NCBI GenBank assembly: GCA_937883755.1
Contig: CAKZYA010000023.1
Coordinates: 1-64,000, forward strand
DNA from: an uncultured Flammeovirgaceae bacterium
GTDB taxonomy: Bacteria; Bacteroidota; Bacteroidia; Cytophagales; Cyclobacteriaceae
Direction of reading: 5' to 3'
DNA length: 64,000 nt
Part shown: in pieces, positions 45,454-55,095 of the stretch
How the letters are laid out: the number at the start of each line of letters is the position of its first letter
Numbering within the stretch: position 1 is the stretch's first letter
The notes under the pieces: model-generated
Told to the model about the DNA's origin: nothing
Seen by the model: the letters and a program-made list of their open reading frames with translations, nothing else
Database searches by the model: none
Translations under genes and position numbers: made by a program

Positions 45454-47863
45454 CCCAATCTTCGCCTTAGAGAATGACAAAACAGTCTTCAAAGACGGTC
45501 GAGTAGGGGTGGGGTTTAAAATTCAAAATGCCGAAATGGAAACTTGGTCACCTGACCAGTACGAAAGCTTCAATACGGCTTTAGCCCGTTTCGTCACCAC
45601 GCTTCCACCCGATACTTCCGTTCAAAAAAGTGATTTTTACTATTACTCCAATAACACTGTCTATGATAACCCGCAGGAGTATTTTGAGTTAATGACCAAT
45701 CGCTTTTTCTATCACTCATTACAACTTCGTCAGTCCAGCTATATATTCATAACGGTCCCTCCAAAAGGCGGAAAATCTAGAGGTCGGATGACCCCGTTTT
45801 CCACGCTATTAAATGCGACCAAAAGTATGCTGGGAAATGTATTTGCTAAAATCCCAGAAACCCTATTTATCTGTGAGGAAATAGGGAATAAATTTTCCGC
45901 GAAAATGGATGAATTTAACGGAGTTCGTTTCTCCCGGTTACGGGAAACTGAACTTGCGTACTTGTACTCACAATACTACAATTTAGACTTCAAAGAGTCT
46001 CATCAAGAAGGAAAGCTAGCCGAGATGAATATTGACCCTACGGGGATGCAACATGGTCACAACCAACTAAGAATTGTATCATTAACGGGACGGGGAAGTG
46101 AGATACATCATTCCATGAAAAATGTTGAAGGGGTGTCCGACAGCTTTTCACACCGATTGGGGTTAGCAATGCAAATTCCTCATGTAACCACAACAACTTT
46201 TCGGGTACTGAATAACCAAAAAGAGTTAATGTACCTTGATAGACAGAAATTTTTTAATCGATCATTTACGTGGGGGGCATTTTCTAGCCAAAGTAATGAA
46301 ATAGCCGAAAGGAATCTAGATGAGTTCACGGCATTGATCCGGGATACCGATGCAACAATAGTAACCCTATCACAGAATGTAATGCTTTACGAGCTGAACC
46401 AAGAAATTCTTCGCTATTACATCGATCAAGCGGATAGTAGTTTTTCAACCATGGATGGATGCAAAGCTGTACAGGAAAGTTGTGATACGCTAGCCCTATA
46501 TCTAGCGAATGTACCAGGGAATGGATTCAATAACTATCGAACGTTATTGATGGATAATCACCGGGCTGTACCTTTCTTACAGTTTATGGGTAGGACGAAT
46601 ACGCACTATAAAGGGGACGTGCTGTGCGATCGTTTTCGTAATCCGTTACGGGTTGATTTTTCTAACCGTACCTGGTTAACCAACCAAAATGTGATTGTAG
46701 TCGGACCAACCGGTTCTGGAAAAAGCTATACCGTTGGAGAATTCATTATTCAGCGAAAAGAACGGGGATGTCGTCAAGTGATCCTAGACGTGGGGGGTAC
46801 TTATCGAAATATCATGACCTTGTTGAATGGGAAAGATTATAAGGACACCTATTTTGAAACAACCTCCGATAGTTCGATGAGCTATGCCCCGTTTGCCATT
46901 CCCAAGCATCGAAACGGACAATATGATTTGGATAATAATCGGCTGGATTTCCTAACCAGTTTACTAACAACCATATGGAAAGGTAATAAGCATGTCCACG
47001 AAATCCGGCAATCAGAAAAAACAGTACTACAAGATTTACTGGAGAGCTACTATTACGATATTAATAAAAAGAAGGAGCAGGCTTCCTTTTCTGGATTTTA
47101 TCAGTTCGCTGATCAATGTCGTATACTAGCCGAGCAGGATCCTATCATACAGCGATCCTTCACGTATCTCGATATAGATGAGTTCCTCTTGGTGCTTAAA
47201 CCATTTCACGATGGGGCGTATAAACACCTACTGAATGCCGATAAGGTTCAAGACCTTTCTTCCTACAACTTACTTTGTTTTGACCTACAGGGTGTTTTCA
47301 AGAATAAAATACTAAGTCCTATTGTATCACAATTGGTTATTCAACTTGTCTTAGATCAATTAGAACAGTTTCCTGATGAGGAGAAATTTTTCTACATGGA
47401 TGAGGCTTGGACCATGCTTGACGGTGTACTGGGCGACTTTATGGAAGCTACCTTTAGAACCATCCGTAAGCAAAAAGGTGCCATATGGATTATCACGCAA
47501 AGCTACCATGACATTGTGAAATCGCCTCACCATGTAGCCATTACCTCGAATGCTGCTACTCGAATTATACTACGTCATGATGAAGAAGAATTAAGGGGGA
47601 AAACCTCGGATCAACTCGGGTTTTCAGCGCACTATCGTGCTATGTTCGCTTCACTGCGAAAAGGGGATGGGTACCGGGATATTTTGGTAAAAATGATGAA
47701 CCACGTTACTGTGTATACGATGGAAGTACCGCCTGAACATCATGCTATTCTTACCTCTAATCCTGAAGAAAGGAATTTGTTTATTCAACTCCTTAACAAA
47801 CATCAAGGGGATCATCATACCGCTCTGGAAGAATTTACTACGATTAAAAAATCTGCTGCCTGA
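45404..47863 (+). CDS. traG: VirB4-type conjugation ATPase (TraG of Bacteroides nomenclature)
   Basis: An 819-residue T4SS ATPase. An N-terminal VirB4 domain (FGKINPIFALENDKTVFKDGRVGVGF) is followed by the motor with Walker A GPTGSGKS (434-441) and Walker B FFYMDEAW (D666, E667), then IWIITQSYHDI and LVKMMNHVTVYTMEVPPEHHAIL near the end. It energises pilus assembly and DNA transfer at the inner membrane. It starts inside the VirB3-like gene and its stop shares one base with the start of the next gene (TGATG). Confidence 0.93.
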   Translation: MDILRIKKRRVTFGKINPIFALENDKTVFKDGRVGVGFKIQNAEMETWSPDQYESFNTALARFVTTLPPDTSVQKSDFYYYSNNTVYDNPQEYFELMTNRFFYHSLQLRQSSYIFITVPPKGGKSRGRMTPFSTLLNATKSMLGNVFAKIPETLFICEEIGNKFSAKMDEFNGVRFSRLRETELAYLYSQYYNLDFKESHQEGKLAEMNIDPTGMQHGHNQLRIVSLTGRGSEIHHSMKNVEGVSDSFSHRLGLAMQIPHVTTTTFRVLNNQKELMYLDRQKFFNRSFTWGAFSSQSNEIAERNLDEFTALIRDTDATIVTLSQNVMLYELNQEILRYYIDQADSSFSTMDGCKAVQESCDTLALYLANVPGNGFNNYRTLLMDNHRAVPFLQFMGRTNTHYKGDVLCDRFRNPLRVDFSNRTWLTNQNVIVVGPTGSGKSYTVGEFIIQRKERGCRQVILDVGGTYRNIMTLLNGKDYKDTYFETTSDSSMSYAPFAIPKHRNGQYDLDNNRLDFLTSLLTTIWKGNKHVHEIRQSEKTVLQDLLESYYYDINKKKEQASFSGFYQFADQCRILAEQDPIIQRSFTYLDIDEFLLVLKPFHDGAYKHLLNADKVQDLSSYNLLCFDLQGVFKNKILSPIVSQLVIQLVLDQLEQFPDEEKFFYMDEAWTMLDGVLGDFMEATFRTIRKQKGAIWIITQSYHDIVKSPHHVAITSNAATRIILRHDEEELRGKTSDQLGFSAHYRAMFASLRKGDGYRDILVKMMNHVTVYTMEVPPEHHAILTSNPEERNLFIQLLNKHQGDHHTALEEFTTIKKSAA

Positions 47864-49107
47864 TGAAAGTATTAAAAGGATGGGACTTGGCGACGATGGT
47901 GGATAGTACCTTGGATGCTATTTTAAATGGCTCTCTGGGGTTAGTATCCGCGATACTACTGATACGAGTGCTTCTGGAGATAAACAAGGGGTTGTTTGCC
48001 AACAACTATCGCTATCATATCCCTAGCTTCCTTAGTATCTTGGTTACGCTAGTAGGAATTTTAACGTATAAGGAGTTCACGGCGCTGATTGGAGATGCGT
48101 TCTTTGATGTCGCTACTGCCTTGCGAGGGGCTGGTGAAACGGAATTCAACGCTACTAGGTTATGGGAAGCGATCAAAGATCATTACGGCGAGCCCGGTGA
48201 AAATGCTTCGGTATACGATATTGCTACAAATTGGTTAAATGATGCCATCTCTGGCCCACTAGGTCCCGTCAGCTTCGGGTTAGACATGTTACAAAACTGG
48301 TTTGGTTTAGCTACAATGCTGAGTTGGCAAGCCACTGCGCTACTGCTTCGCTGGGGAATGGTCATTTTCAAAAATATCGTGTATTGTCTGATGATCTTCT
48401 CGGGACCAATACCGCTTATTCTAAGTTTGTTTCCTGCTTTTTCTGGCTTCGCGATTCATTGGATTAAAAACTTCATTGTGGTCTGCTATTGGAACGTCAC
48501 GATAGCGTTACTTGATGTGATTATGAATGCCCTGAATTATCAGATGCTTCGTGATTTTGCTTTTAATGGTGATGAGGAGATGAGTATTGGCTTACTAACC
48601 ATGATGACGGCTATTATGTACTTGTTCGTTCCTTACCTGACTAGTCTTGCTATTGGGCAAACCGTGGTAGCGATGGCAGGTAGTAAGATGGTGATGACAC
48701 CAGTAGCGGTGGCAGCTACCGTAGCACGCTATGTGGGAACCGGTGGTGCTGGAGCAGCAACACAGGCTACCAAAGCAAAGCCCGCCGCTGCGGCTTCCCA
48801 AAAAACATCAGGTGCATCACTCTCCAGTGCGAAGGCACCACCCGTAAACGATGGGGTCAGAACCGTGTATACGGCAACCCCAACCACCCGGCGTGCCCCG
48901 GCCATTGATTCCGCTCCTTCTACTCCAGCCAGTCACCGAATCGATCATGTATCCAGGGGAAGTCAACATCACCATTATGGAGCTAGTGCGCCGCAAAGCA
49001 GTAGTGGTCACGTCTATAGGCAATCATCGAACCAAAACTATTCTCCTTCTCAGACAAAACTTCCCCCGAAAAAACCTCAATTTTTATTACAACAAAAAAA
49101 TGATTAA
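47863..49107 (+). CDS. traJ: VirB6/TraJ-like polytopic channel protein
   Basis: 414 residues with several transmembrane segments (about 23-40, 48-65, 155-175, 180-200, 205-225, 240-265, 275-295). The C-terminal 120 residues are soluble, rich in Ala, Pro, Ser and Thr, with a HHHYG stretch. Polytopic core plus position after VirB4 match VirB6/TraJ, part of the inner-membrane channel. Start and preceding stop overlap by one base. Confidence 0.82.
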   Translation: MKVLKGWDLATMVDSTLDAILNGSLGLVSAILLIRVLLEINKGLFANNYRYHIPSFLSILVTLVGILTYKEFTALIGDAFFDVATALRGAGETEFNATRLWEAIKDHYGEPGENASVYDIATNWLNDAISGPLGPVSFGLDMLQNWFGLATMLSWQATALLLRWGMVIFKNIVYCLMIFSGPIPLILSLFPAFSGFAIHWIKNFIVVCYWNVTIALLDVIMNALNYQMLRDFAFNGDEEMSIGLLTMMTAIMYLFVPYLTSLAIGQTVVAMAGSKMVMTPVAVAATVARYVGTGGAGAATQATKAKPAAAASQKTSGASLSSAKAPPVNDGVRTVYTATPTTRRAPAIDSAPSTPASHRIDHVSRGSQHHHYGASAPQSSSGHVYRQSSNQNYSPSQTKLPPKKPQFLLQQKND

Positions 49108-49112
49108 CTGTT

Positions 49113-49718
49113 ATGCGTAAGAGTAATAATTATGACCGCACGTATAGCACCATGCGTGCTATTACACTCGTCAGTGTTTTGTCATTGGTCGTGGGTGGTG
49201 TAACCATGTTTTGGATGCATACCGAAGCGGAAGCCGAAAAGAAACGATCGGTATACGTAGTTACTGACCGAGGTACCATGAGTGCTTACTTAACTTCTGA
49301 GCAAGAAGTAAGTACGCATGAATGTGATCTTCATTCGCGAGCATTCATTTATGCGATGTTCGGGCACGATAAGGATACCTACGAGAAACACGTAAATGAT
49401 GCGCTAAACTTAGTCGATGAACCCAGTGGAAAGGCCATTGTGGAACAATTTGAACAAGGCAAAGTGCTGGCTAACTATATTAAATGGGGCTCAAGAACTG
49501 AAATAGCCATTGATTCGATCAATCGGTTATCCAATGGAGTGCCCCCGCATTACAAAGCGTATTTTAAACAACGACATTTCATCGGTGAGGATTTAAAAAC
49601 TGAGTTAGCTATTGCGATAGAGTACGATATTATTAAGTCCTATCGCCATTCGGCAAACCCCCACGGGCTGCTGCTAAGTAATGTAAACTTTATTGCGTAC
49701 CATCAAAAAGAAGAGTGA
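49113..49718 (+). CDS. traK: VirB8/TraK-like transfer protein
   Basis: 201 residues. A short cytoplasmic N-terminus is followed by one transmembrane helix (about 14-35) and a periplasmic NTF2-like domain with alternating helices and strands. This topology and the place between VirB6- and VirB9-like genes match TraK of Bacteroides elements (VirB8/TrbF-like). It should link inner-membrane and outer-membrane parts of the channel. The stop shares one base with the next ATG. Confidence 0.8.
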   Translation: MRKSNNYDRTYSTMRAITLVSVLSLVVGGVTMFWMHTEAEAEKKRSVYVVTDRGTMSAYLTSEQEVSTHECDLHSRAFIYAMFGHDKDTYEKHVNDALNLVDEPSGKAIVEQFEQGKVLANYIKWGSRTEIAIDSINRLSNGVPPHYKAYFKQRHFIGEDLKTELAIAIEYDIIKSYRHSANPHGLLLSNVNFIAYHQKEE

Positions 49719-50569
49719 TGAAAACTTTACCATTCGTAATCCTGCTATTTTCAGTGTTGTTCAATCTGCCGGCTATAGCACTCGATACGCTATATGTTAA
49801 TAAAACAAGTACCTACCTAGTCTTTGATGAGCCAGTAGAAGATCTGGATTTAGGGGGCGAAAATCAAGATTTTGCCGATAAGCTTCCGGATGAACACGTT
49901 GTATTCACCAAATCGTTTGCCGCGAAAGCGGAAGGGACTGCGGTATACGTAAAAGCACGCACCGATGTATGTGATGTTACCACGCTTTACGTAAAGGCGG
50001 GAAGGCAAGTGTATGTTTCGGTACTTTGTTACCGGGACATCGTAGAGAGACCCTTGGTGGACTTACGGGAAAAGACACTACATAAAGCCGCATCCTATAA
50101 TCGTGAGAATTATGTTCCTGAGGTAAGCATTGACCTGGTGGAAGAGCGACTGTATGAATTAGAGACGATTAAGCGAGAAGTCTTTGATATCGCTATAGAG
50201 AAAGATAAACTCATCTTCTCCTTGGTTAACTTCCGAGCGGATGCCACGGCGATCTATCTTCGTTTTCGAATGGAGAATAACTCCGGATTGGTGTATCGCA
50301 TGGAAAGTATCTCCGCGGAAAATGTTGAATACTATAAGAAAGGATTTCTCTCCAAACGGAAATCAAACCGTATTCCGGTAGATGAGCTGATTGAAGGTAA
50401 TGTGGTCGATGTGCCGGCGTATAGCCATCAAGATTACTTCTTGGCACTTCCAACCTATGCAGTAGGGGAGAAGGGATCGGTTCTAGTAACGATCCGAGAG
50501 ACCTCGGGCATTCGGGTCATACAGCTAGAACTACCAGGTGGATTGCTGTTAAAAAGCAACTTATTCTAG
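49718..50569 (+). CDS. traN: VirB9/TraN-like (DUF4138) transfer protein
   Basis: 283 residues from the ATG; a GTG 3 bases upstream is less likely. A signal peptide (ends AIALD) precedes DTLYVNKTSTYLVFDEPVEDLDLG, the DUF4138/TraN opening, then a strand-rich domain, a helix (VEERLYELETIKREVFD), and a C-terminal beta sandwich (IYLRFRMENNSGLVYRMESI). It is the periplasmic/outer-membrane core subunit equivalent to VirB9. It is followed after 1 base by the TraM-like gene; in many Bacteroides operons traM precedes traN, so the order here is reversed. Confidence 0.85.
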   Translation: MKTLPFVILLFSVLFNLPAIALDTLYVNKTSTYLVFDEPVEDLDLGGENQDFADKLPDEHVVFTKSFAAKAEGTAVYVKARTDVCDVTTLYVKAGRQVYVSVLCYRDIVERPLVDLREKTLHKAASYNRENYVPEVSIDLVEERLYELETIKREVFDIAIEKDKLIFSLVNFRADATAIYLRFRMENNSGLVYRMESISAENVEYYKKGFLSKRKSNRIPVDELIEGNVVDVPAYSHQDYFLALPTYAVGEKGSVLVTIRETSGIRVIQLELPGGLLLKSNLF

Positions 50570-50570
50570 C

Positions 50571-51566
50571 ATGATTGAGAAAATCGATAATCCCGAACGC
50601 TTTGAAAAAAAGGTTACCTGGAAGGAGCGGATCGTAACGTTTTTACGCAAGAACATCTACTATATTCCCTTCGTCCTTTTTTTCGTTGCCTTGGGAAGTA
50701 TCTTCTGGATTTATCGAGAGGAACTGAGCGAGAAGTTTTCGCTCGAAGTGGCCTATGATCAAACGATCGAGCTTGATGAATATGTCATGAAGGGGAAAGA
50801 TAATCTCTCGATTATGAAAGATAAGTTGATGGCGAAAGAGCGGGCGAAGAAAAATGGGCGCTATGAAAAGTTTGTCAGTGGTAGAGACGTCGTATCCGCA
50901 AATTTTGGTGAGGTAATTTGGTCTGATGAGAAAGAAGAAATTAAGCCCGACACCACGCATGTAGCTGACACCACGCAAGTGGACACATCACAAGTAGTAC
51001 CACCAAAAGTGCGTACGATCGTCAAGTACGTAAAAGTTCCTGAACCTGCTCCAGTGGAAGACACCATTCAATTAGATACCATTGAACAACTACCGGTACT
51101 GTTTGCTTCCATTGCCCTGGAAGATAATCGCAAGCAGTACGTGCAAGCTTTTATCTACGGGGATCAGCAGATAGCGGATAATTCCTTAGTACGTTTCCGA
51201 TTAGCTGAAGAGCTAACCTTACAAAACAGCGATGTAGTACCCGCCGGAACGGTATTTCGTGGGAAAGCGAATATGAGCCAAAATGTCGTAACCATTACGG
51301 TGGATAGAATTGCAAAACACAACGTCAGTGCCTTGATCTATGATCGGGATTACTCATTGGGTATAATTTTGAACCGAACTCCCAATGATGATATGAACGA
51401 AACGTTGAACCGGAGTCTCTACCTTTCCGGAGATCGCAGTTTAACCGACATTCCGGTAGACATAGCCCAGGATGTTACCCGAAACATTATTCGTAACCGC
51501 CGACAAAAAGATAGGATCGTTAAGTTCTCGGATGGTGACCGAGTGTATATTGCGTTAAACCAATAA
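50571..51566 (+). CDS. traM: VirB10/TraM-like transfer protein
   Basis: 331 residues. Cytoplasmic N-terminus, one transmembrane helix (about 29-47), a helical periplasmic segment, a proline/threonine linker (about 120-165), then the conserved domain VLFASIALEDNRKQYVQAFIYGDQQIADNSLVRFRLAEE ... VPAGTVFRGKANMSQNVVTITV. This is the VirB10/TraM plan spanning the envelope. The linker is Asp/Thr/Gln-rich rather than the long Pro-rich linker of VirB10. Confidence 0.87.
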   Translation: MIEKIDNPERFEKKVTWKERIVTFLRKNIYYIPFVLFFVALGSIFWIYREELSEKFSLEVAYDQTIELDEYVMKGKDNLSIMKDKLMAKERAKKNGRYEKFVSGRDVVSANFGEVIWSDEKEEIKPDTTHVADTTQVDTSQVVPPKVRTIVKYVKVPEPAPVEDTIQLDTIEQLPVLFASIALEDNRKQYVQAFIYGDQQIADNSLVRFRLAEELTLQNSDVVPAGTVFRGKANMSQNVVTITVDRIAKHNVSALIYDRDYSLGIILNRTPNDDMNETLNRSLYLSGDRSLTDIPVDIAQDVTRNIIRNRRQKDRIVKFSDGDRVYIALNQ

Positions 51567-51574
51567 TCAACCCG

Positions 51575-52183
51575 ATGAAACAGCTTCGTGTGCTTCCCAT
51601 GTTCGTTATCTTCTTCTTGGTGGTCGTTAGTTGCCGGGAAGATGAACCTGAACCCACACCAACCCCGGATATGACTAATCCGGAATCTATTGAGCTTTTC
51701 TTGGAGGCGTTGGAAGGACAGTCCTTTAGAATGACCCGGCTCCAACTTGTTGACTCAACTCTAATTAGTCAAAAGTGTGCTTTCGGAGATGTACGTTGCG
51801 ATACCGTTTACTTTACTGACCTACTGGGGGCTAAACGGGGCTGTCGCCAGGATGATAAATACAGCTTTGTATACAGTGATGGTACCTTAAAATGCTTTAT
51901 TGATGATGACTCACTAATCTGTGATACCCAAGAAGTGAAGAATAGTTTAGCCTTCAGGGTTGAGTTAAGTGACTCTCGCCAAATTGGTAATTTAACTTTC
52001 GAACTAGATCAAAATCAAGCTGTAAACCGCTTCTTCGGTTTTTACTTGGAAAGTTCCGGTGCATCAAGTAACTATCATATGACTTGGAATTTCAATCATT
52101 TAAGTTTAGACAGTATTAACGTTATTGGTGAGTTTAATAGAGACTACTTACCGGACGTAAACATTCAATTTAGACCAGTATGA
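51575..52183 (+). CDS. Tra-operon lipoprotein (VirB7-like position)
   Basis: A 202-residue lipoprotein with lipobox VVSC (Cys20), then an acidic proline linker (REDEPEPTPTPD) and a beta-rich domain with paired cysteines (CAF...CDTVYF; CRQDD; CF; CDTQ). It lies 8 bases after traM and overlaps the next start by 4 bases. Position in the core-complex cluster suggests an outer-membrane anchor like VirB7, but it is much larger; no homology claimed. Confidence 0.65.
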   Translation: MKQLRVLPMFVIFFLVVVSCREDEPEPTPTPDMTNPESIELFLEALEGQSFRMTRLQLVDSTLISQKCAFGDVRCDTVYFTDLLGAKRGCRQDDKYSFVYSDGTLKCFIDDDSLICDTQEVKNSLAFRVELSDSRQIGNLTFELDQNQAVNRFFGFYLESSGASSNYHMTWNFNHLSLDSINVIGEFNRDYLPDVNIQFRPV

Positions 52184-53016
52184 GAACTCTTGTCATCATT
52201 TTTTCAGTCTGTGTGTTTGTAATTCCATCACGTGCTCAATTTATTGTCATAGATCCGGGGGATATCGCTGCTACCATCGTCAACGGGGGTATTCTGGTAA
52301 AAACGAATCAGGTCATTAAAGACGCCAATGAGCTGGCCCAGAATATTTCCAATACCGTTCATAATATTCGCGAATTGCAGCAAAATATTGATCGTGCACT
52401 CTATGAGGTAAAAGCGTTAATCCAGGGGGATGCACTTGGTATATCGAATATCGTTTTTGAGATGGATGCAACGGCCCGTATAGAAACCAATATCGGGGCC
52501 TACATGAATGGTTTGCTCCCTGGTGAACACGACATGATCGTTGGCTATGGAAATGTGAATGTGAGCTTAGGAGCCGATCTGCTTCAGCAGGTGTTTGAGT
52601 ACGGTATCGATGAGTCACTTCCTGCGCTCGAACAGCTCATTCCCGGGCAGGTGGAAAAAGTAGTCAATCGGGAAATATACGAGTACGCCTCCGCCCGAAA
52701 GAAAATTGAAATTGCGCTGACGTATAATCAGTTGGCTGAAGTCATGCTAACTAAAGCTACCCAGCTTAATGAAATCCTTCGAAGAGGGATTAATACGGGC
52801 AATAGTGAAGACGATGTTTTAAAAATGAACGAGGCCGAACGAATACGGCTATTTGAAACTTCAGCTTCCTACGTTCGTAAATCGCTAGACCTAAAGTTGC
52901 AGTGCGATCAACTCATCAAACAGGAGGTGAGCCGGGCTCGCCCCCTTCAAGAGAAAGTTCTACAGATCTACTCCCAGTTTCAACGAATGGATGCGGTACT
53001 AGCCGGTTCAAACTAA
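52180..53016 (+). CDS. VirB5/TrbJ-like helical secreted protein, copy 1
   Basis: 278 residues with a signal peptide (ends SRAQF). Mature N-terminus IVIDPGDIAATIVNGGILVKTNQVIKDANELAQNIS and long amphipathic helices fit VirB5/TrbJ minor pilins. The end (MNEAERIRLFETSASYVRKSLDLKLQCDQLIKQE ... LQIYSQFQRMDAVL) recurs in the next two genes. Probably periplasmic/pilus-tip. It overlaps the lipoprotein gene by 4 bases and lies 2 bases before copy 2. Confidence 0.78.
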   Translation: MRTLVIIFSVCVFVIPSRAQFIVIDPGDIAATIVNGGILVKTNQVIKDANELAQNISNTVHNIRELQQNIDRALYEVKALIQGDALGISNIVFEMDATARIETNIGAYMNGLLPGEHDMIVGYGNVNVSLGADLLQQVFEYGIDESLPALEQLIPGQVEKVVNREIYEYASARKKIEIALTYNQLAEVMLTKATQLNEILRRGINTGNSEDDVLKMNEAERIRLFETSASYVRKSLDLKLQCDQLIKQEVSRARPLQEKVLQIYSQFQRMDAVLAGSN

Positions 53017-53018
53017 CG

Positions 53019-54290
53019 ATGATGTTGCCTAAATATATTTCATGTTGGCTATTGCTAGGGTTTCTCTATTCATCGAGCTATGCCCAAGATGACCCTTTCG
53101 ACGACCCAGATGTTAATCCATTTGACTGGTTGAAAGAAATTGATGAGACGGAGTTTGATGAAGAAGGAGCTGAACATCATATTGACCAACGAGATTGGAA
53201 AAAAGGTGACTGGCAGGATCAGTTCAAAGAACATGAAGCGTTGTATAATGAAAAGAACGCCACTGAGAAACGGGCTGAAGCATACCAACTAGCCTTGCAA
53301 GAAGGAATTAATATGCCCCAACGGTACGGTCAGCTAACCTATGATCCTGAATCTGAAAATGTTTATATCGAGTCTGACCAGGCGTACACCGACCGATTAC
53401 ATGGTTTTCTTGAAACACTAGAAGACGAATTAAGTGAAGAAGCGAAAATCTTGGCCCTGGAGGCATTGTATGTAGCCCTTGAACCGGTATTAACCGCATT
53501 GAAGGCAAAAAACGCAGCAATTTTAGATGCTATTATTCCCCCAATGGGTGGGGTGCCGGCGTATGATCCGGTAGAAGAAAATGTAAAAGAGAAACGAGAG
53601 GGGAAGCGGAATTTTACGTACTGGATTAAACTGGCGGCTGAAAATGTGATGCAAAACATCTTTAAAAAGAATGCAGAAGGAAAATACGAATTGCAACGGG
53701 AGCAGCTTCAGTTACTGCAACAGGTCGGAGTGGTTCGGTATTTAAAAATGACGTTGACGGATTGGGAGTTAGCGCAATCCTTTGGATTGGAGGTACCCGA
53801 TGAACTATTATCCTATGCATCGGCTGTCCGGGATATTTATACTTCTGCCCAGGCAACCGTTGGGGCGGGTAAGGCACTGTACCAGTCCGTAACAGCGCTG
53901 GACACCGATTTGGATATCCCTACTTCGTTTGCCGAACTAAAGGATGACGCTGCTGCCATCTTTGCTAATAAGCTGACAACCCAGGAGATGGTCAATACCC
54001 GTCGTAAGCTACTGGCAAAAACCTATCAGCAATTGGCCGTTCGCTACCGGGATTATGGAGAAGATTTGAACCATCAGTCTCAACGGAATGAATTTATGAA
54101 GATGAGTGACAGTGATCGGATCCGGGTCGCGGAAATCGCTCAGGAGTATCTTAGCGAAAGCCTTCGTCTCCAAGCCAAAGCCGAGGACTTGGTGAAAGTT
54201 AGTTTAACGGCATCGGGTCCTCAAGATAAAGATGTCCTCATAGAGTATTACCAACGTTACCAGAAGGTTGATGCGGTACTTTCTCCATAA
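53019..54290 (+). CDS. VirB5/TrbJ-like helical secreted protein, copy 2 (large)
   Basis: 423 residues from ATG-ATG after the previous stop; a longer upstream frame overlaps copy 1 and lacks the signal. The signal peptide ends SSYAQD; a very acidic segment follows (DDPFDDPDVNPFDW...EETEFDEEGAEHH), then long helices. The C-terminal block (MSDSDRIRVAEIAQEYLSESLRLQAKAEDLVK ... LIEYYQRYQKVDAVL) aligns with copies 1 and 3. The acidic N-terminal part of about 150 residues is unique to this copy. The 3' end overlaps copy 3. Confidence 0.72.
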   Translation: MMLPKYISCWLLLGFLYSSSYAQDDPFDDPDVNPFDWLKEIDETEFDEEGAEHHIDQRDWKKGDWQDQFKEHEALYNEKNATEKRAEAYQLALQEGINMPQRYGQLTYDPESENVYIESDQAYTDRLHGFLETLEDELSEEAKILALEALYVALEPVLTALKAKNAAILDAIIPPMGGVPAYDPVEENVKEKREGKRNFTYWIKLAAENVMQNIFKKNAEGKYELQREQLQLLQQVGVVRYLKMTLTDWELAQSFGLEVPDELLSYASAVRDIYTSAQATVGAGKALYQSVTALDTDLDIPTSFAELKDDAAAIFANKLTTQEMVNTRRKLLAKTYQQLAVRYRDYGEDLNHQSQRNEFMKMSDSDRIRVAEIAQEYLSESLRLQAKAEDLVKVSLTASGPQDKDVLIEYYQRYQKVDAVLSP

Positions 54291-55095
54291 GCGCTTCTTT
54301 CGGGTGTTAGGGTATTTTCTGATATCATTCACCCTGATAAGTCCTAAGTGTGTAGTCATTTCGGATGAAAAGAATCAGAAAGAAGAAATGAACAATGCTG
54401 CTTCTTCCTTAGGTGAGCATATTCTTTGGAAAAAGATTGAAAAAATCAAGGAGGTCATTGATAAAACGTATGACTTGATTCATACACTACAGGACTCGTT
54501 AGATCATGCCAAGCAACTAGTGCATACGGTTACGCACCTGGGAGTGACAGACCTTTCGGAAGAGTTACTCACGATCTACGATGTGAAGAATGATATGGAA
54601 GCCTACGTCAGCCGGGTACCCGATCATCCGTATTCGGTAGGTATTCAACATTTGTACCAGCAAGGAAACGTAGCGGTCGCCGCTAAAACATTGGCTGATT
54701 TTCTCTATGTGACCGAAGCACTACCCACTGATCCGGATGCCTTCCGTCAGTTGTCCGTTGGCCAACAGACCCTGCGGACATACTACCATGAATTTGCTGA
54801 CAAACGGGCATTACAGGTTGCTCAAGCCTATCGTAAGTGGGCCAAACAGTACCGAAAAAAAGGTACTGAGTTATCCCAGAACGTACTGCAGGACAGAAGG
54901 CTTACCATGACCGACCTGGAACGCATCGAGACCCAACGGATTGCTCAACACTACATTACCTTGAGCTACGAGTTTGTGGAAAAAAGTGATAGCATTCTAC
55001 TCAGCGTACAAGAGCGGGGGGACCCGCTAAAAACTCAATCGCATCGCTTGGTATCCCAGTATTTGCAACTTAAACAATATTTTGACGATGAATAA
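54271..55095 (+). CDS. VirB5/TrbJ-like helical secreted protein, copy 3
   Basis: 274 residues from the ATG inside the end of copy 2 (20-base overlap). N-terminal hydrophobic segment (VLGYFLISFTLISPKC) is a signal or possible lipobox-like anchor. Helical throughout (KKIEKIKEVIDKTYDLIHTLQDSLDHAKQLVHTV). C-terminal block MTDLERIETQRIAQHYITLSYEFVEKSDSIL ... VSQYLQLKQYF matches the ends of copies 1 and 2. Overlaps the TraO-like gene by 8 bases. Confidence 0.7.
   Translation: MRYFLHKRFFRVLGYFLISFTLISPKCVVISDEKNQKEEMNNAASSLGEHILWKKIEKIKEVIDKTYDLIHTLQDSLDHAKQLVHTVTHLGVTDLSEELLTIYDVKNDMEAYVSRVPDHPYSVGIQHLYQQGNVAVAAKTLADFLYVTEALPTDPDAFRQLSVGQQTLRTYYHEFADKRALQVAQAYRKWAKQYRKKGTELSQNVLQDRRLTMTDLERIETQRIAQHYITLSYEFVEKSDSILLSVQERGDPLKTQSHRLVSQYLQLKQYFDDE

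Noticed and set aside
50643-50978. 111-codon minus-strand frame in traM
   Set aside because: Antisense shadow of the TraM-like coding region.
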